From: Gammaproteobacteria bacterium
Lineage (GTDB): Bacteria > Pseudomonadota > Gammaproteobacteria > Pseudomonadales > Azotimanducaceae
DNA: 7,774 nt
Direction: 5' to 3'
Assembly: GCA_027295975.1 (NCBI GenBank)
Contig: JAPUJX010000107.1
Location: 1 to 7,774 of the forward strand
Shown here: in pieces, positions 1 to 5,980 of the stretch
Numbering within the stretch: the stretch's first letter is position 1
Layout of the letters: each line of letters starts with the position of its first letter
The notes under the pieces: generated by a model
Told to the model about the DNA's origin: nothing
What the model saw: only the letters and a program-made list of their open reading frames with translations
Databases searched by the model: none
Program-made: the position numbers and the translations under genes

Positions 1-342
1 CAAAGGAGCATCCAGGGGCTGATAACCCACGGCCCGTGCGTGTACCGAATAAACACCCTCTGTGACGAGATACACCTCACCGAACTCGAAGCTCAGTCCT
101 CCGCTGATCGTTACCTGTTGTGCATCGGGTACAAACTCCAACACCACCGACCTCGCCGCAAATAGAAACCACAGGGCCGCGAGAACGGGGATTGCGAGGA
201 TAATCGAAGTCAGTTGCCAGCCGGTCAACCTCAAAAGGTGTTTGCCTTTCCCGCTGGCGGTTTTCGGTGTATAGCCAACGGGTTGGACGATATCGGGCGA
301 AGCCCCCGGCCGGCGGGCGGTATTATCAGCAGCGCCGTTCAT
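1..342 (-). CDS. Membrane-anchored PEGA-domain protein, N-terminal part (runs off left edge)
   Basis: This is a partial gene: the first 114 codons, with the reading frame open through base 1. The ATG (342-340) lies 2 bases after the stop of the upstream TPR gene. The protein has a polar cytoplasmic N-terminus (about residues 1-38), one hydrophobic segment (about 43-62, ending ALWFLFAAR) and then a beta-rich extracytoplasmic part. Residues 66-110 (VVLEFVPDAQQVTISGG through EGVYSVHARAVGYQPLD) follow the PEGA pattern: short strands, a 'G.Y.V.A...GY' core and a following hydrophobic strand. PEGA domains are small beta modules of bacterial surface and envelope proteins. In membrane proteins of this design the PEGA part is often followed by a formylglycine-generating-enzyme-like (SUMF1/EgtB/PvdO) domain. 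That is a guess here, because the rest lies outside the window. It is the last visible gene of the five-gene operon. Confidence is high that it is a gene and moderate for the PEGA call. Confidence 0.8.
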   Translation of the reverse strand, partial: MNGAADNTARRPGASPDIVQPVGYTPKTASGKGKHLLRLTGWQLTSIILAIPVLAALWFLFAARSVVLEFVPDAQQVTISGGLSFEFGEVYLVTEGVYSVHARAVGYQPLDAPL

Positions 343-344
343 CT

Positions 345-1853
345 TCAGAACGTCTTCTCGCAGCGAATGTCCACCGGCTGCATGTCCGGACGTACGAGGA
401 TGTTCTGTCTGATGTCCTGGCACCCGTCGCGGCTGCCGATGAGGGTGTAGCTGCCGGGTCTGAGCTCGAGCTGTTTCTCGGCAAAGGCGCCCAGCTTGCC
501 GATGTTCGACAGGGTCACCAGGGTGAGGTTGTCCGAGCGAAGCGTTACCGCTACCGGTTTGCCGTAGTGGATGAGCAGCCGTTGTGTTTCGACAATTTGT
601 CGACCGAGAATCGTACCCCGAGGATTCAGTTGCCTTGCCTCCTCGAGGATTCGACCGGCATCGGCGTACAGCTCCTTCGATGAGAGCCTGTCCGGATTCG
701 CGATTATGTTGCCCAGTGTCTGGTTGGCGCGTCGTTGCGCAAAAGCCCGCCGTTTACCCTCTACGGCGAATTGAATATTGGCATCTATAGCAACTATTGC
801 TTCGTAGGCGGTCAACACCGCGGACCAGTCTTCGCCATCTTCGGCAGTCTGCGCAAGCCGCCGCAATTTGGCGATCTTGCGCAATTCGCTCTGTTCGGCC
901 ACCTGCTCGAGGCCCCCCAGCGCTATCTGGTTGCCGGGGTTCAACCGCAACGCGGTTTGAAATCCACCGCGCGCTGTATCCAGGTTGCCGATGTCCAGCG
1001 CGGCGAAACCCCTGGACAGCGCCCGGGTGATCTTTTGGGTGGTGTGATTTGACCGTGCGGTGCCTACGAGCGCGGCTACCCCGGCTGTTTTGTCATCGAG
1101 GGTCAGAACCTCCTCATAGGTTGTAACCGCTTGTCCCCATCGCTCGGCGAGTTCGTGGTTACGTGCTTGCCTCATCAGCCTGATGATCTCCGGGAGCAAC
1201 CCCGCACGTTGTAAACCACGGGTTGCCGTGGTGTTACCTGGATCGATGGTCAATGCGCTCTGATAACGCTCGGTTGCCGCGGTCTGGTCGCGGGTTTCCA
1301 GCGCACGTTGACCCTCCTCGAGGGCTTCGCGCAACAGCGCGCGGCCTTTCTCAATCAGCAGTTCGAGTTCGACACGGGCCGCCTGATACCTGGCAATGGC
1401 GTTTTCGTACTCATTCCGTAAAAACAGCTCGTCGCCTTCATTGGCCGAGTTTTTGGCGGCATCGTAGGCACCTTGTCCCCAGCTTCCAACCTGCATGGTC
1501 TGTTCGAGTTCGAGTTGCAGTTCGACAAATTGGGCAAGTTCTTCCTGGGCTCGAGTTCGGGCCTGCTCCCGCTGTACGGTCTCGAAGGGAGGCAGATCGG
1601 GGTCCCGCCTGTTTCCTGGCGCCGCGGGCGCGTCGTCTGGTTGTACCGAAGCGAAGGTATCGGGGTCGAGTTCTAACTCTCCCACCAAGTTGGGAACGAT
1701 AAGGAAAACCCCGAGTCCGGTCGCGATCAGGAGTCCGATCACCACGGTTGCAACCCGCGGGACCCTGCGGGTTGCCTCGCGCTTATCCGACTTGGGTTTG
1801 GAGTGACTCAGAGGTACGGATTTAGGCCGGATCGGGCTAAATTCGTCGCTCAT
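345..1853 (-). CDS. Single-pass inner-membrane TPR protein with PEGA-like C-terminal domain
   Basis: 502 residues. Residues 1-32 are basic and polar (KSDKREATRR) and 33-54 form one hydrophobic helix (VATVVIGLLIATGLGVFLIV), so the bulk should be periplasmic (N-in, C-out). Residues about 93-120 are a Gln/Glu-rich coiled-coil-like helix. Residues about 135-410 contain repeated TPR-like helical pairs, for example around 141-165 (NEYENAIARYQAA), 184-211 (TAATERYQSALTIDPGN), 232-255, 281-310 (DTARGGFQTALRLNPGN) and 335-360. Residues about 432-502 form a beta-rich PEGA-like domain with the core 'LELRPGSYTLIGSRDG' and two Cys (478, 497) that could pair in the periplasm. ATG was chosen because AAGG lies 7 bases upstream, and it overlaps the stop of the preceding lipoprotein gene (ATGA), implying translational coupling. 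The likely role is a scaffold linking inner-membrane and periplasmic partners of the operon. No enzymatic motif is visible. Confidence 0.9.
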   Translation of the reverse strand: MSDEFSPIRPKSVPLSHSKPKSDKREATRRVPRVATVVIGLLIATGLGVFLIVPNLVGELELDPDTFASVQPDDAPAAPGNRRDPDLPPFETVQREQARTRAQEELAQFVELQLELEQTMQVGSWGQGAYDAAKNSANEGDELFLRNEYENAIARYQAARVELELLIEKGRALLREALEEGQRALETRDQTAATERYQSALTIDPGNTTATRGLQRAGLLPEIIRLMRQARNHELAERWGQAVTTYEEVLTLDDKTAGVAALVGTARSNHTTQKITRALSRGFAALDIGNLDTARGGFQTALRLNPGNQIALGGLEQVAEQSELRKIAKLRRLAQTAEDGEDWSAVLTAYEAIVAIDANIQFAVEGKRRAFAQRRANQTLGNIIANPDRLSSKELYADAGRILEEARQLNPRGTILGRQIVETQRLLIHYGKPVAVTLRSDNLTLVTLSNIGKLGAFAEKQLELRPGSYTLIGSRDGCQDIRQNILVRPDMQPVDIRCEKTF

Positions 1854-3091
1854 TGTATGCCTTGCGAGACCTCGTCCGATTCCATGACCGCATCCGATTC
1901 CGGCACTGGTTCCGGCAGACTAAGGTCGGCGAAATAAATGCTTCGCAGGATGCTGCGCAACTCGCGATACTGCTCGTCTACCGTGCCTTGCAGCCTGACG
2001 GTCTGGTTTTCGAGTTCAATGGTGTGGGGCATGATGGCCGCTTCGGCGGCCACGCCGATTTCCTGCAGCACTTCGGAGTGGATCTCCGCTTCGGCGCGTT
2101 TTTTGAGGGCACTTTTCAAGATCATGGCGCCGGAGATGACGCCCACCACGCCGGCTGCATCCCCCTGATAGGAGTCGCTGCCGTAAATCGTACCAACGCC
2201 GGCAGCGATGCCGATCGCTCCACCGATCGTAGCGCTGCGGGCCTGAGCCAGAAGCTGCTTGCGGGCGATTGCCTCACTGTAGCTGGCCTGACGCCAACTT
2301 TGATATGCGGGAGTCATGTTGCGGTAGAAACTCTCGTAATACTCATCCAGGGTATCTATGAAAAGGTATTCGCGTTCCCGCACCTTGCGCACGCGCTTGA
2401 GCATCGGATCATCTTCCGACGGCAGGCGCCGCAGTTCAAACTCCCCGTCGTCGGTTGCGACGACGTGATCGGAGAATGCATCCGGGGCGAAGTCCCTGGC
2501 GAACTTCAGTTCGGCGGTTGCCCGAATAATAACGATCTCGTCGCTGGACAACGCCTGCCGGTACGCCAACATGTCGTCCGCAAGGTTCTTGTAGACTCCC
2601 TGAAATGGATCGATGTTTGCCGGGATCGAGTCATCGTAGGCGTATTTGCTTGCCAGGGTTTCATAAGTCCGGGTGAACCAGATTTGACCGGTCGCATCCT
2701 CCACCGTTGCTTCGAAACCCATACTCTCGCCGTCCGAGTGGAGGATTGTACCGGTGACCGTAACATCGACCGCATGGGTCGGCCGGGGCACGACCCTCAC
2801 CGCACCCCAATTACCCGTGCTCTGCAGGAGGTTTTTGGTCAGGTAGGGCATGAAATTCGCTTCGGCACGACGAATGTCGGGTTGCACCAGTTGCTCGATC
2901 TGCTCGTCATAAGATTCCGGGATGTTTGCATCGAACACGGCGATCCCGATGTCGAGCAGTTCCTTCTCGGTCTGAACACCCTGGAACCGGGCCGGTGGAG
3001 TCATGTCGACGGTGCGCACCACGTGCGTCACACAAGCGGTCATCGCCAGACAAGCGGCTAATATTGGTATCGTTTTCGCCCTCGTTCTCAT
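1850..3091 (-). CDS. Uncharacterised lipoprotein, possibly CsgG-like N-terminal part plus glycine-zipper segment
   Basis: 413 residues. A lipoprotein signal peptide ends at Cys20 (LAMTAC); Val at +2 argues against inner-membrane retention, so outer-membrane sorting is likely. Residues about 40-180 look alpha/beta: a strand 'LLDIGIAVFDANIP', a helix, 'NWGAVRVVP', then 'VDVTVTGTILHSDG' and 'TVEDATGQIWFTRTYE'. This arrangement recalls the fold of CsgG/PelC-type envelope lipoproteins, which join into rings, but the resemblance is by pattern only. Residues 225-285 are charged and probably helical, with aromatic clusters (DEYYESFYR). Residues 287-325 are a Gly/Ala-rich hydrophobic stretch (IGGAIGIAAGVG, AAGVVGVISGA) typical of a glycine zipper that packs in or against membrane. 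Residues 326-390 are again helical and the last 20 are acidic and disordered. The gene starts 41 bases after the preceding lipoprotein gene and overlaps the next by 4 bases. No known function is recognised. Confidence 0.88.
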   Translation of the reverse strand: MRTRAKTIPILAACLAMTACVTHVVRTVDMTPPARFQGVQTEKELLDIGIAVFDANIPESYDEQIEQLVQPDIRRAEANFMPYLTKNLLQSTGNWGAVRVVPRPTHAVDVTVTGTILHSDGESMGFEATVEDATGQIWFTRTYETLASKYAYDDSIPANIDPFQGVYKNLADDMLAYRQALSSDEIVIIRATAELKFARDFAPDAFSDHVVATDDGEFELRRLPSEDDPMLKRVRKVREREYLFIDTLDEYYESFYRNMTPAYQSWRQASYSEAIARKQLLAQARSATIGGAIGIAAGVGTIYGSDSYQGDAAGVVGVISGAMILKSALKKRAEAEIHSEVLQEIGVAAEAAIMPHTIELENQTVRLQGTVDEQYRELRSILRSIYFADLSLPEPVPESDAVMESDEVSQGIQ

Positions 3092-3132
3092 TCCCTCGTT
3101 GGTCCTTTTGTGTTCTTGAACGGTTGTTTTTA

Positions 3133-4035
3133 TCAGGCACCGCTGTAACGACGGTATTCGTCCCAGATTTTCTCCTTGAGAATGGGATCACTTTCCTGCA
3201 TAGCTGCTTCGCGAAGCTGGCGTGCGATTATGTCGTCGTCTTTCGCATCGGGTATGTCATCCGGAACGGGCCCCGAAGCCCCGGCGACCGGCGCCGGATT
3301 GCGATTACGTGGCATGGAGGTCGAACTGCCGGGCGATTGCGACTGTGAAGCTTCGGCTCCGGTGGAACCGGCGGGTGGAATTGCCAACACGGCGCCATCG
3401 CTTGCTTCGTTTGACCGGTTGCGTATGACTTCCCGCTCCGCGAGGATTTCGCCGTCAAACACCTCGAGTGCCTCCTCGAGTTCACCATCACCCCCGGGTT
3501 CGCCGGAACCTCCCGGGGGTCCCGAGGCGCCATCGGACTCCGAAGGCATCGCGGGGCGGTCGGCGCCGGGCACGTTGCTGGTCTCCCAATCATCGGAACT
3601 CGCACCTCCGGCTTCTCCTTCCTCCCAGCTATCATCGCTGGGTGAGCCGCCGCCGTCGGTCGTTTCCCACGCTGGCTGCGCGTCCGCATCGGACTCGCTG
3701 CCGGGAACACCGCCGCTCTGGGAGGATTCCTGTCCGGGAACCCCGCCAGAAGTGTCATTCTCGTAACTCGGGGGTGTCCCACTACCCGATGGAGTCGGCG
3801 AACCGGGTGGACTCGAACTCGGTGGACTCGAACTCGGTGATCCGGAAGGACCAGGCAAGCTGGGTGGGCTGCCACCGGGTGTGGAAGGCGGCATACCACT
3901 CGGTATTCCACCCGATGATGGTGAGGGGATACTCGGAATCGATGTCTGTGGACCTGGCGGTGGGGTAATCGGCGCGATGCATGCCGACAACTGCAGCATA
4001 CAGCCGATGAATATCAGGTTTTTCAGCGCAAACAC
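3133..4035 (-). CDS. Pro/Ser/Gly-rich low-complexity lipoprotein with charged helical C-terminus
   Basis: 300 residues from the GTG at 4035-4033. This start gives a compact lipoprotein signal (MFALKNLIFIGCMLQLSAC, lipobox LSAC, lipidated Cys19) and has GGAGG 8 bases upstream. An in-frame GTG at 4050 would add five residues but has its purine tract almost touching it, so it is less likely. Mature residues about 20-90 are Pro/Ser/Gly-rich (APITPPPG, PPSSSPPGSP). Residues 95-185 become acidic with repeated GGVPG and SDDSWEE/SDDWE motifs. Residues 185-210 are a short helix (ELEEALEVFDGEILAEREV), then another linker follows. The final 35 residues (DDDIIARQLREAAMQESDP through YRRYSGA) are predicted to form an amphipathic charged helix, the part most likely to bind a partner. 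The long flexible middle could let an outer-membrane lipid anchor present the C-terminal helix across the periplasm. It lies between the TPR/TonB-type gene and the second lipoprotein gene. Function is unknown. Confidence 0.85.
   Translation of the reverse strand: MFALKNLIFIGCMLQLSACIAPITPPPGPQTSIPSIPSPSSGGIPSGMPPSTPGGSPPSLPGPSGSPSSSPPSSSPPGSPTPSGSGTPPSYENDTSGGVPGQESSQSGGVPGSESDADAQPAWETTDGGGSPSDDSWEEGEAGGASSDDWETSNVPGADRPAMPSESDGASGPPGGSGEPGGDGELEEALEVFDGEILAEREVIRNRSNEASDGAVLAIPPAGSTGAEASQSQSPGSSTSMPRNRNPAPVAGASGPVPDDIPDAKDDDIIARQLREAAMQESDPILKEKIWDEYRRYSGA
3806..3839. repeat. 15-bp tandem repeat (about 2.3 copies) inside the low-complexity lipoprotein gene
   Basis: Unit GGTGGACTCGAACTC (plus strand) occurs twice in direct succession (3806-3820 and 3821-3835), followed by a partial GGTG. 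The period is a multiple of three, so the frame is kept and each unit encodes five residues of the Ser/Pro linker (the SSSPP repeats). Gain or loss of a unit would change linker length by five residues. Confidence 0.85.
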
Positions 4036-4043
4036 GAGATCAC

Positions 4044-4048
4044 CCTCC
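4044..4048 (-). promoter_or_regulatory. Ribosome binding site deciding the start of the low-complexity lipoprotein gene
   Basis: GGAGG on the minus strand, 8 bases before the GTG at 4035-4033. It lies inside the reading frame opened by the upstream GTG at 4050, which is why the shorter start is preferred. The shorter product also has a more typical lipoprotein signal peptide. Confidence 0.65.
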
Positions 4049-4067
4049 ACACCTTTGTATAGGTTAA

Positions 4068-4080
4068 ACCATCCGATGGT
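4068..4080. repeat. Short perfect inverted repeat in the gap between the first two operon genes
   Basis: ACCATC-c-GATGGT is a 13-base interrupted palindrome with 6-base arms. It lies upstream of the start of the low-complexity lipoprotein gene. Just downstream on the minus strand is TATACA (4056-4061), which resembles a -10 box but has no good -35 partner. It could be an operator or a weak mRNA hairpin, or chance. Confidence 0.4.
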
Positions 4081-4095
4081 AGACGTTGTAAGCTG

Positions 4096-4112
4096 AACGT
4101 ATCCTGTACGTT
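4096..4112. repeat. Inverted repeat overlapping the stop codon of the TPR/TonB-type gene
   Basis: AACGTA-tcctg-TACGTT has perfect 6-base arms and a 5-base loop, and its outer arm includes two bases of the TAA stop (4113-4111). No T run follows on the minus strand, so it is not a rho-independent terminator. It could be an mRNA hairpin that tunes expression between the first two genes, or a protein-binding palindrome. Confidence 0.4.
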
Positions 4113-5475
4113 ATTCATCGCTGACCCGTTTGATGGGCGTTGGGTCCTGCGATTGTGGTTCCGAACCCGCAACGGTGCGGCGGGGAAAGTAGTCAAACTC
4201 GTGGCGATAGATATTATCCTCGGAAATGATGGGTATTCCCGCTACCAACACCGGTCGATAACGTGCGTAGCGCACACTCTTTCGAACCCGAAAATCCATC
4301 AGACCCTCGGGTTCGGAGGCAATGGTGGTCAGTGAACGGACGTGTCCGGTTGTGCTGACCCGGTAACCTATCTCGACGTAACCGTGCTGCTGCGCACCAC
4401 GGTATTTGAGCGCCGGTGCCTTGGGGTCGCGGGGTGAAGGATAATAAAGAAGCTTGGGCTCGGCAAAATAGCCTTCCACATCGACATTTTCGGTATTCAC
4501 CAACAGTTCGTAGGCGTGCTCGTACAGCGGAAATGCCCGATTGGTTCTATCCCACAACAGATTCCAATCGGCCAGTTCCAGCACGGCTTCCGCAACAATC
4601 AGCGAATCCTCGGCAGGATTCGCCTTGAGGATCAACACGATGCGCTGCAAAGCCCGTTCGCCTGCGGGAAAGTTGTTGACGCTGATCGGATCGTCGCTGG
4701 TGTTGCCGCTGCCATATGACGCACCCGACAGATTGGTGATCAGGAAGGGCGGAAACCTCTCGAGACGGTAGGTCGCCGCGATACCGGCGAGCGCGGGGAT
4801 TATCTGGTGAGTCTGGTGTTTATTGTTCGATTCCAGAATTTGCACCGCACGTTCGTAAAGTGAACGCGCCTGATAGATGTTGTAAGTTTCCTTGTACCAT
4901 GCAGCCAGGTGGTAAACGCCCGGCAACAGTTTTTCGTTGAAAGGTCCGAAGGACTTCTCCAGCACGTGATATGCGTAGTCTTCCCGGTTGTTGGCTTCCC
5001 GGTAGTTGCCCAGCGTTTTGTAAACCTCGGCTTCGCGATACACGATGTCGACCTGTTTGGGGGAAATAAGCCCGTCGTTCACGCGATTGATGTGGACAGC
5101 GCGTCCGTAACTATCGAGCGCACCGTCATAATCGCCCGCGCCTGCCTGGGCATCGCCTAACAACGTCAGCGGAGCCACGAGACCTGGATCGTAACGGGAA
5201 GATTGCTCGATGGTTCGTATCCGCCGCTCGAGGGTAGCTATGGCCGGTGCGAACTCTTGCGCTTCAATCTGCGCGCCGATATCGATGAGTTCGGGATCCA
5301 GCGTGTCGAGAATCTCTTCTATGGACTGGTCAGGCGCGCCAAATGAGGCGGTGGATATGCTCATCAGCAACAGCGCACACGCCCGTGCAACCCGCTTTCT
5401 CCAAACGCGGCAGTCAGGCCCCGTTTTCAGCAGGCGCTTGAGCGAATCGATTGGCTGAGCTCGTTTTTGTCGCAC
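4111..5475 (-). CDS. Secreted TPR protein with TonB-like C-terminal domain
   Basis: 454 residues from a GTG start (5475-5473) with GGTGGA about 7 bases upstream; no later in-frame start would preserve the signal peptide. A long basic n-region (RVWRKRVARA) is followed by a hydrophobic core (ALLLMSISTASFG) with a probable signal peptidase I site near residues 46-47 (SFG/A). Residues about 60-325 are helical repeats of TPR type (LTLLGDAQAGAGDYDGALDSY, VYREAEVYKTLGNYREANN, ARSLYERAVQILESN, AFPLYEHAYELLV). Residues about 362-430 match the TonB C-terminal pattern: 'GYVEIGYRVSTTGHVRSLT', then 'VRKSVRYARYRPVLVAG' and a final strand 'IYRHEFDY'. Classical TonB has an uncleaved N-terminal anchor and a Pro-rich linker, and works with ExbB/ExbD. 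Here the anchor looks cleavable, the linker is replaced by TPRs, and no exbB or exbD is next to it. It is therefore more likely a periplasmic adaptor than an energy transducer. It is the first gene of the minus-strand operon. Confidence 0.88.
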   Translation of the reverse strand: MRQKRAQPIDSLKRLLKTGPDCRVWRKRVARACALLLMSISTASFGAPDQSIEEILDTLDPELIDIGAQIEAQEFAPAIATLERRIRTIEQSSRYDPGLVAPLTLLGDAQAGAGDYDGALDSYGRAVHINRVNDGLISPKQVDIVYREAEVYKTLGNYREANNREDYAYHVLEKSFGPFNEKLLPGVYHLAAWYKETYNIYQARSLYERAVQILESNNKHQTHQIIPALAGIAATYRLERFPPFLITNLSGASYGSGNTSDDPISVNNFPAGERALQRIVLILKANPAEDSLIVAEAVLELADWNLLWDRTNRAFPLYEHAYELLVNTENVDVEGYFAEPKLLYYPSPRDPKAPALKYRGAQQHGYVEIGYRVSTTGHVRSLTTIASEPEGLMDFRVRKSVRYARYRPVLVAGIPIISEDNIYRHEFDYFPRRTVAGSEPQSQDPTPIKRVSDE

Positions 5476-5527
5476 CTATTTTCCACCAAGCTGCCGGGTT
5501 TAGACCCCGTTCGACCCGATGCGTTCG

Positions 5528-5556
5528 AGTGTGGAATCGAGTCGTCATTTAGTCAA
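5528..5556 (-). promoter_or_regulatory. Candidate sigma70 promoter of the five-gene envelope operon
   Basis: On the minus strand TTGACT (5556-5551, five of six matches to TTGACA) is followed after exactly 17 bases by CACACT (5533-5528, three of six matches to TATAAT). The site points toward the GTG at 5475 and would give a 5' leader of about 45 bases. The weak -10 box makes this tentative. Confidence 0.35.
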
Positions 5557-5567
5557 GGTATCGCTAT

Positions 5568-5589
5568 GGGCTTGGGGATAGGGGATGGG
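5568..5589 (+). other. G-quadruplex-type motif in the divergent intergenic region
   Basis: Four G runs separated by short loops read GGG-ctt-GGGG-ata-GGGG-at-GGG on the plus strand. This satisfies the usual G3+ with loops of 1-7 pattern. It lies about 70 bases upstream of the tusA start and just upstream of the candidate promoter of the opposite operon. Whether it folds or regulates anything is not known. Confidence 0.5.
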
Positions 5590-5659
5590 CGGCACGCGGT
5601 CGGGCGTTGGGAAGCTGCTGGTTCTGATTTGACCTTTCGGCTACCATCGCCGCTCGCCG

Positions 5660-5905
5660 ATGAACGAAGTCACGACACCGCCCGCCGATCACACCATCGA
5701 CGCCCGCGGCTTGCTTTGTCCCGAACCGTTGATGATCGTGCGCAACAAGGTACGGGAAATCAGCTCGGGAGAAGTTGTGTACATTGTTGCCACCGATCCG
5801 TCCACCGGTCGTGATTTCAACAATTTCTGTCGTTTCATGGGCCATGAACTCCTCGCCGCAAAATCCTCAGAAGACCGTTTCGAGTATTGGATACGCAAAG
5901 GCTGA
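5660..5905 (+). CDS. tusA: TusA-family sulfurtransferase
   Basis: 81 residues, the usual TusA length. It carries the family signature DARGLLCPEPLMIVRNKVRE with the sulfur-carrying Cys20 in the CPEP motif, followed by 'DPSTGRDFNNFCRFMGHELL' and the terminal 'YWIRKG', closely following the E. coli TusA pattern. TusA accepts persulfide sulfur from the cysteine desulfurase IscS and passes it to the TusBCD/TusE relay for 2-thiolation of the wobble uridine of Lys, Glu and Gln tRNAs. In sulfur-oxidising bacteria, homologues move sulfane sulfur in the cytoplasm instead. No tusBCDE, dsr or hdr genes are visible in this window, so the exact role is not settled. The ATG has no clear ribosome binding site, so translation may depend on a leaderless or weakly led mRNA. 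It is the first gene of the plus-strand block. Confidence 0.93.
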   Translation: MNEVTTPPADHTIDARGLLCPEPLMIVRNKVREISSGEVVYIVATDPSTGRDFNNFCRFMGHELLAAKSSEDRFEYWIRKG

Positions 5906-5980
5906 CTCCCTTGTGTTCGAACGACCTTATTTGATCGGCGACAGCGCACGGCCAATTGGTGAAATTACTTGCGGGCACCG

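Larger units (their letters stand above)
5476..5659. other. Divergent intergenic region between the envelope operon and tusA
   Basis: This 184-base stretch holds no convincing gene. It must carry the promoters for both divergent blocks. A fair sigma70-like site faces left (5528-5556) and a G-rich tract lies at 5568-5589. For tusA, TTGACC (5629-5634) is the best -35-like hexamer, but no -10 at proper spacing fits before the ATG, and there is no recognisable ribosome binding site directly before it. The tusA promoter is therefore not resolved. Confidence 0.6.

Noticed and set aside
1223..1702. 159-codon plus-strand frame
   Set aside because: It is antisense to the TPR protein and Arg-rich, with no domain.
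1853..3061. 402-codon open frame on the plus strand
   Set aside because: It lies wholly opposite the 413-residue lipoprotein gene. That gene has a lipobox, a ribosome binding site and an ATGA overlap with its neighbour; the plus-strand product is His/Gly/Arg-rich with no recognisable domain.
3176..3766. 196-codon open frame on the plus strand, Ser/Pro-rich
   Set aside because: It mirrors the low-complexity lipoprotein gene; its composition is a by-product of the repeated codons on the opposite strand.
3228..3911. 227-codon frame on the minus strand overlapping the low-complexity lipoprotein gene
   Set aside because: It is an alternate frame of the same strand with an Arg/His/Pro-rich product and no signal peptide; the lipoprotein frame has lipobox and ribosome binding site.
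5496..5507. GGGT-ttag-ACCC hairpin in the intergenic region
   Set aside because: The four-base stem is too short and has no T run; chance is likely.
5467..5814. 115-codon plus-strand frame across the intergenic region
   Set aside because: It overlaps the start of the operon gene and most of tusA in another frame; no ribosome binding site or domain.
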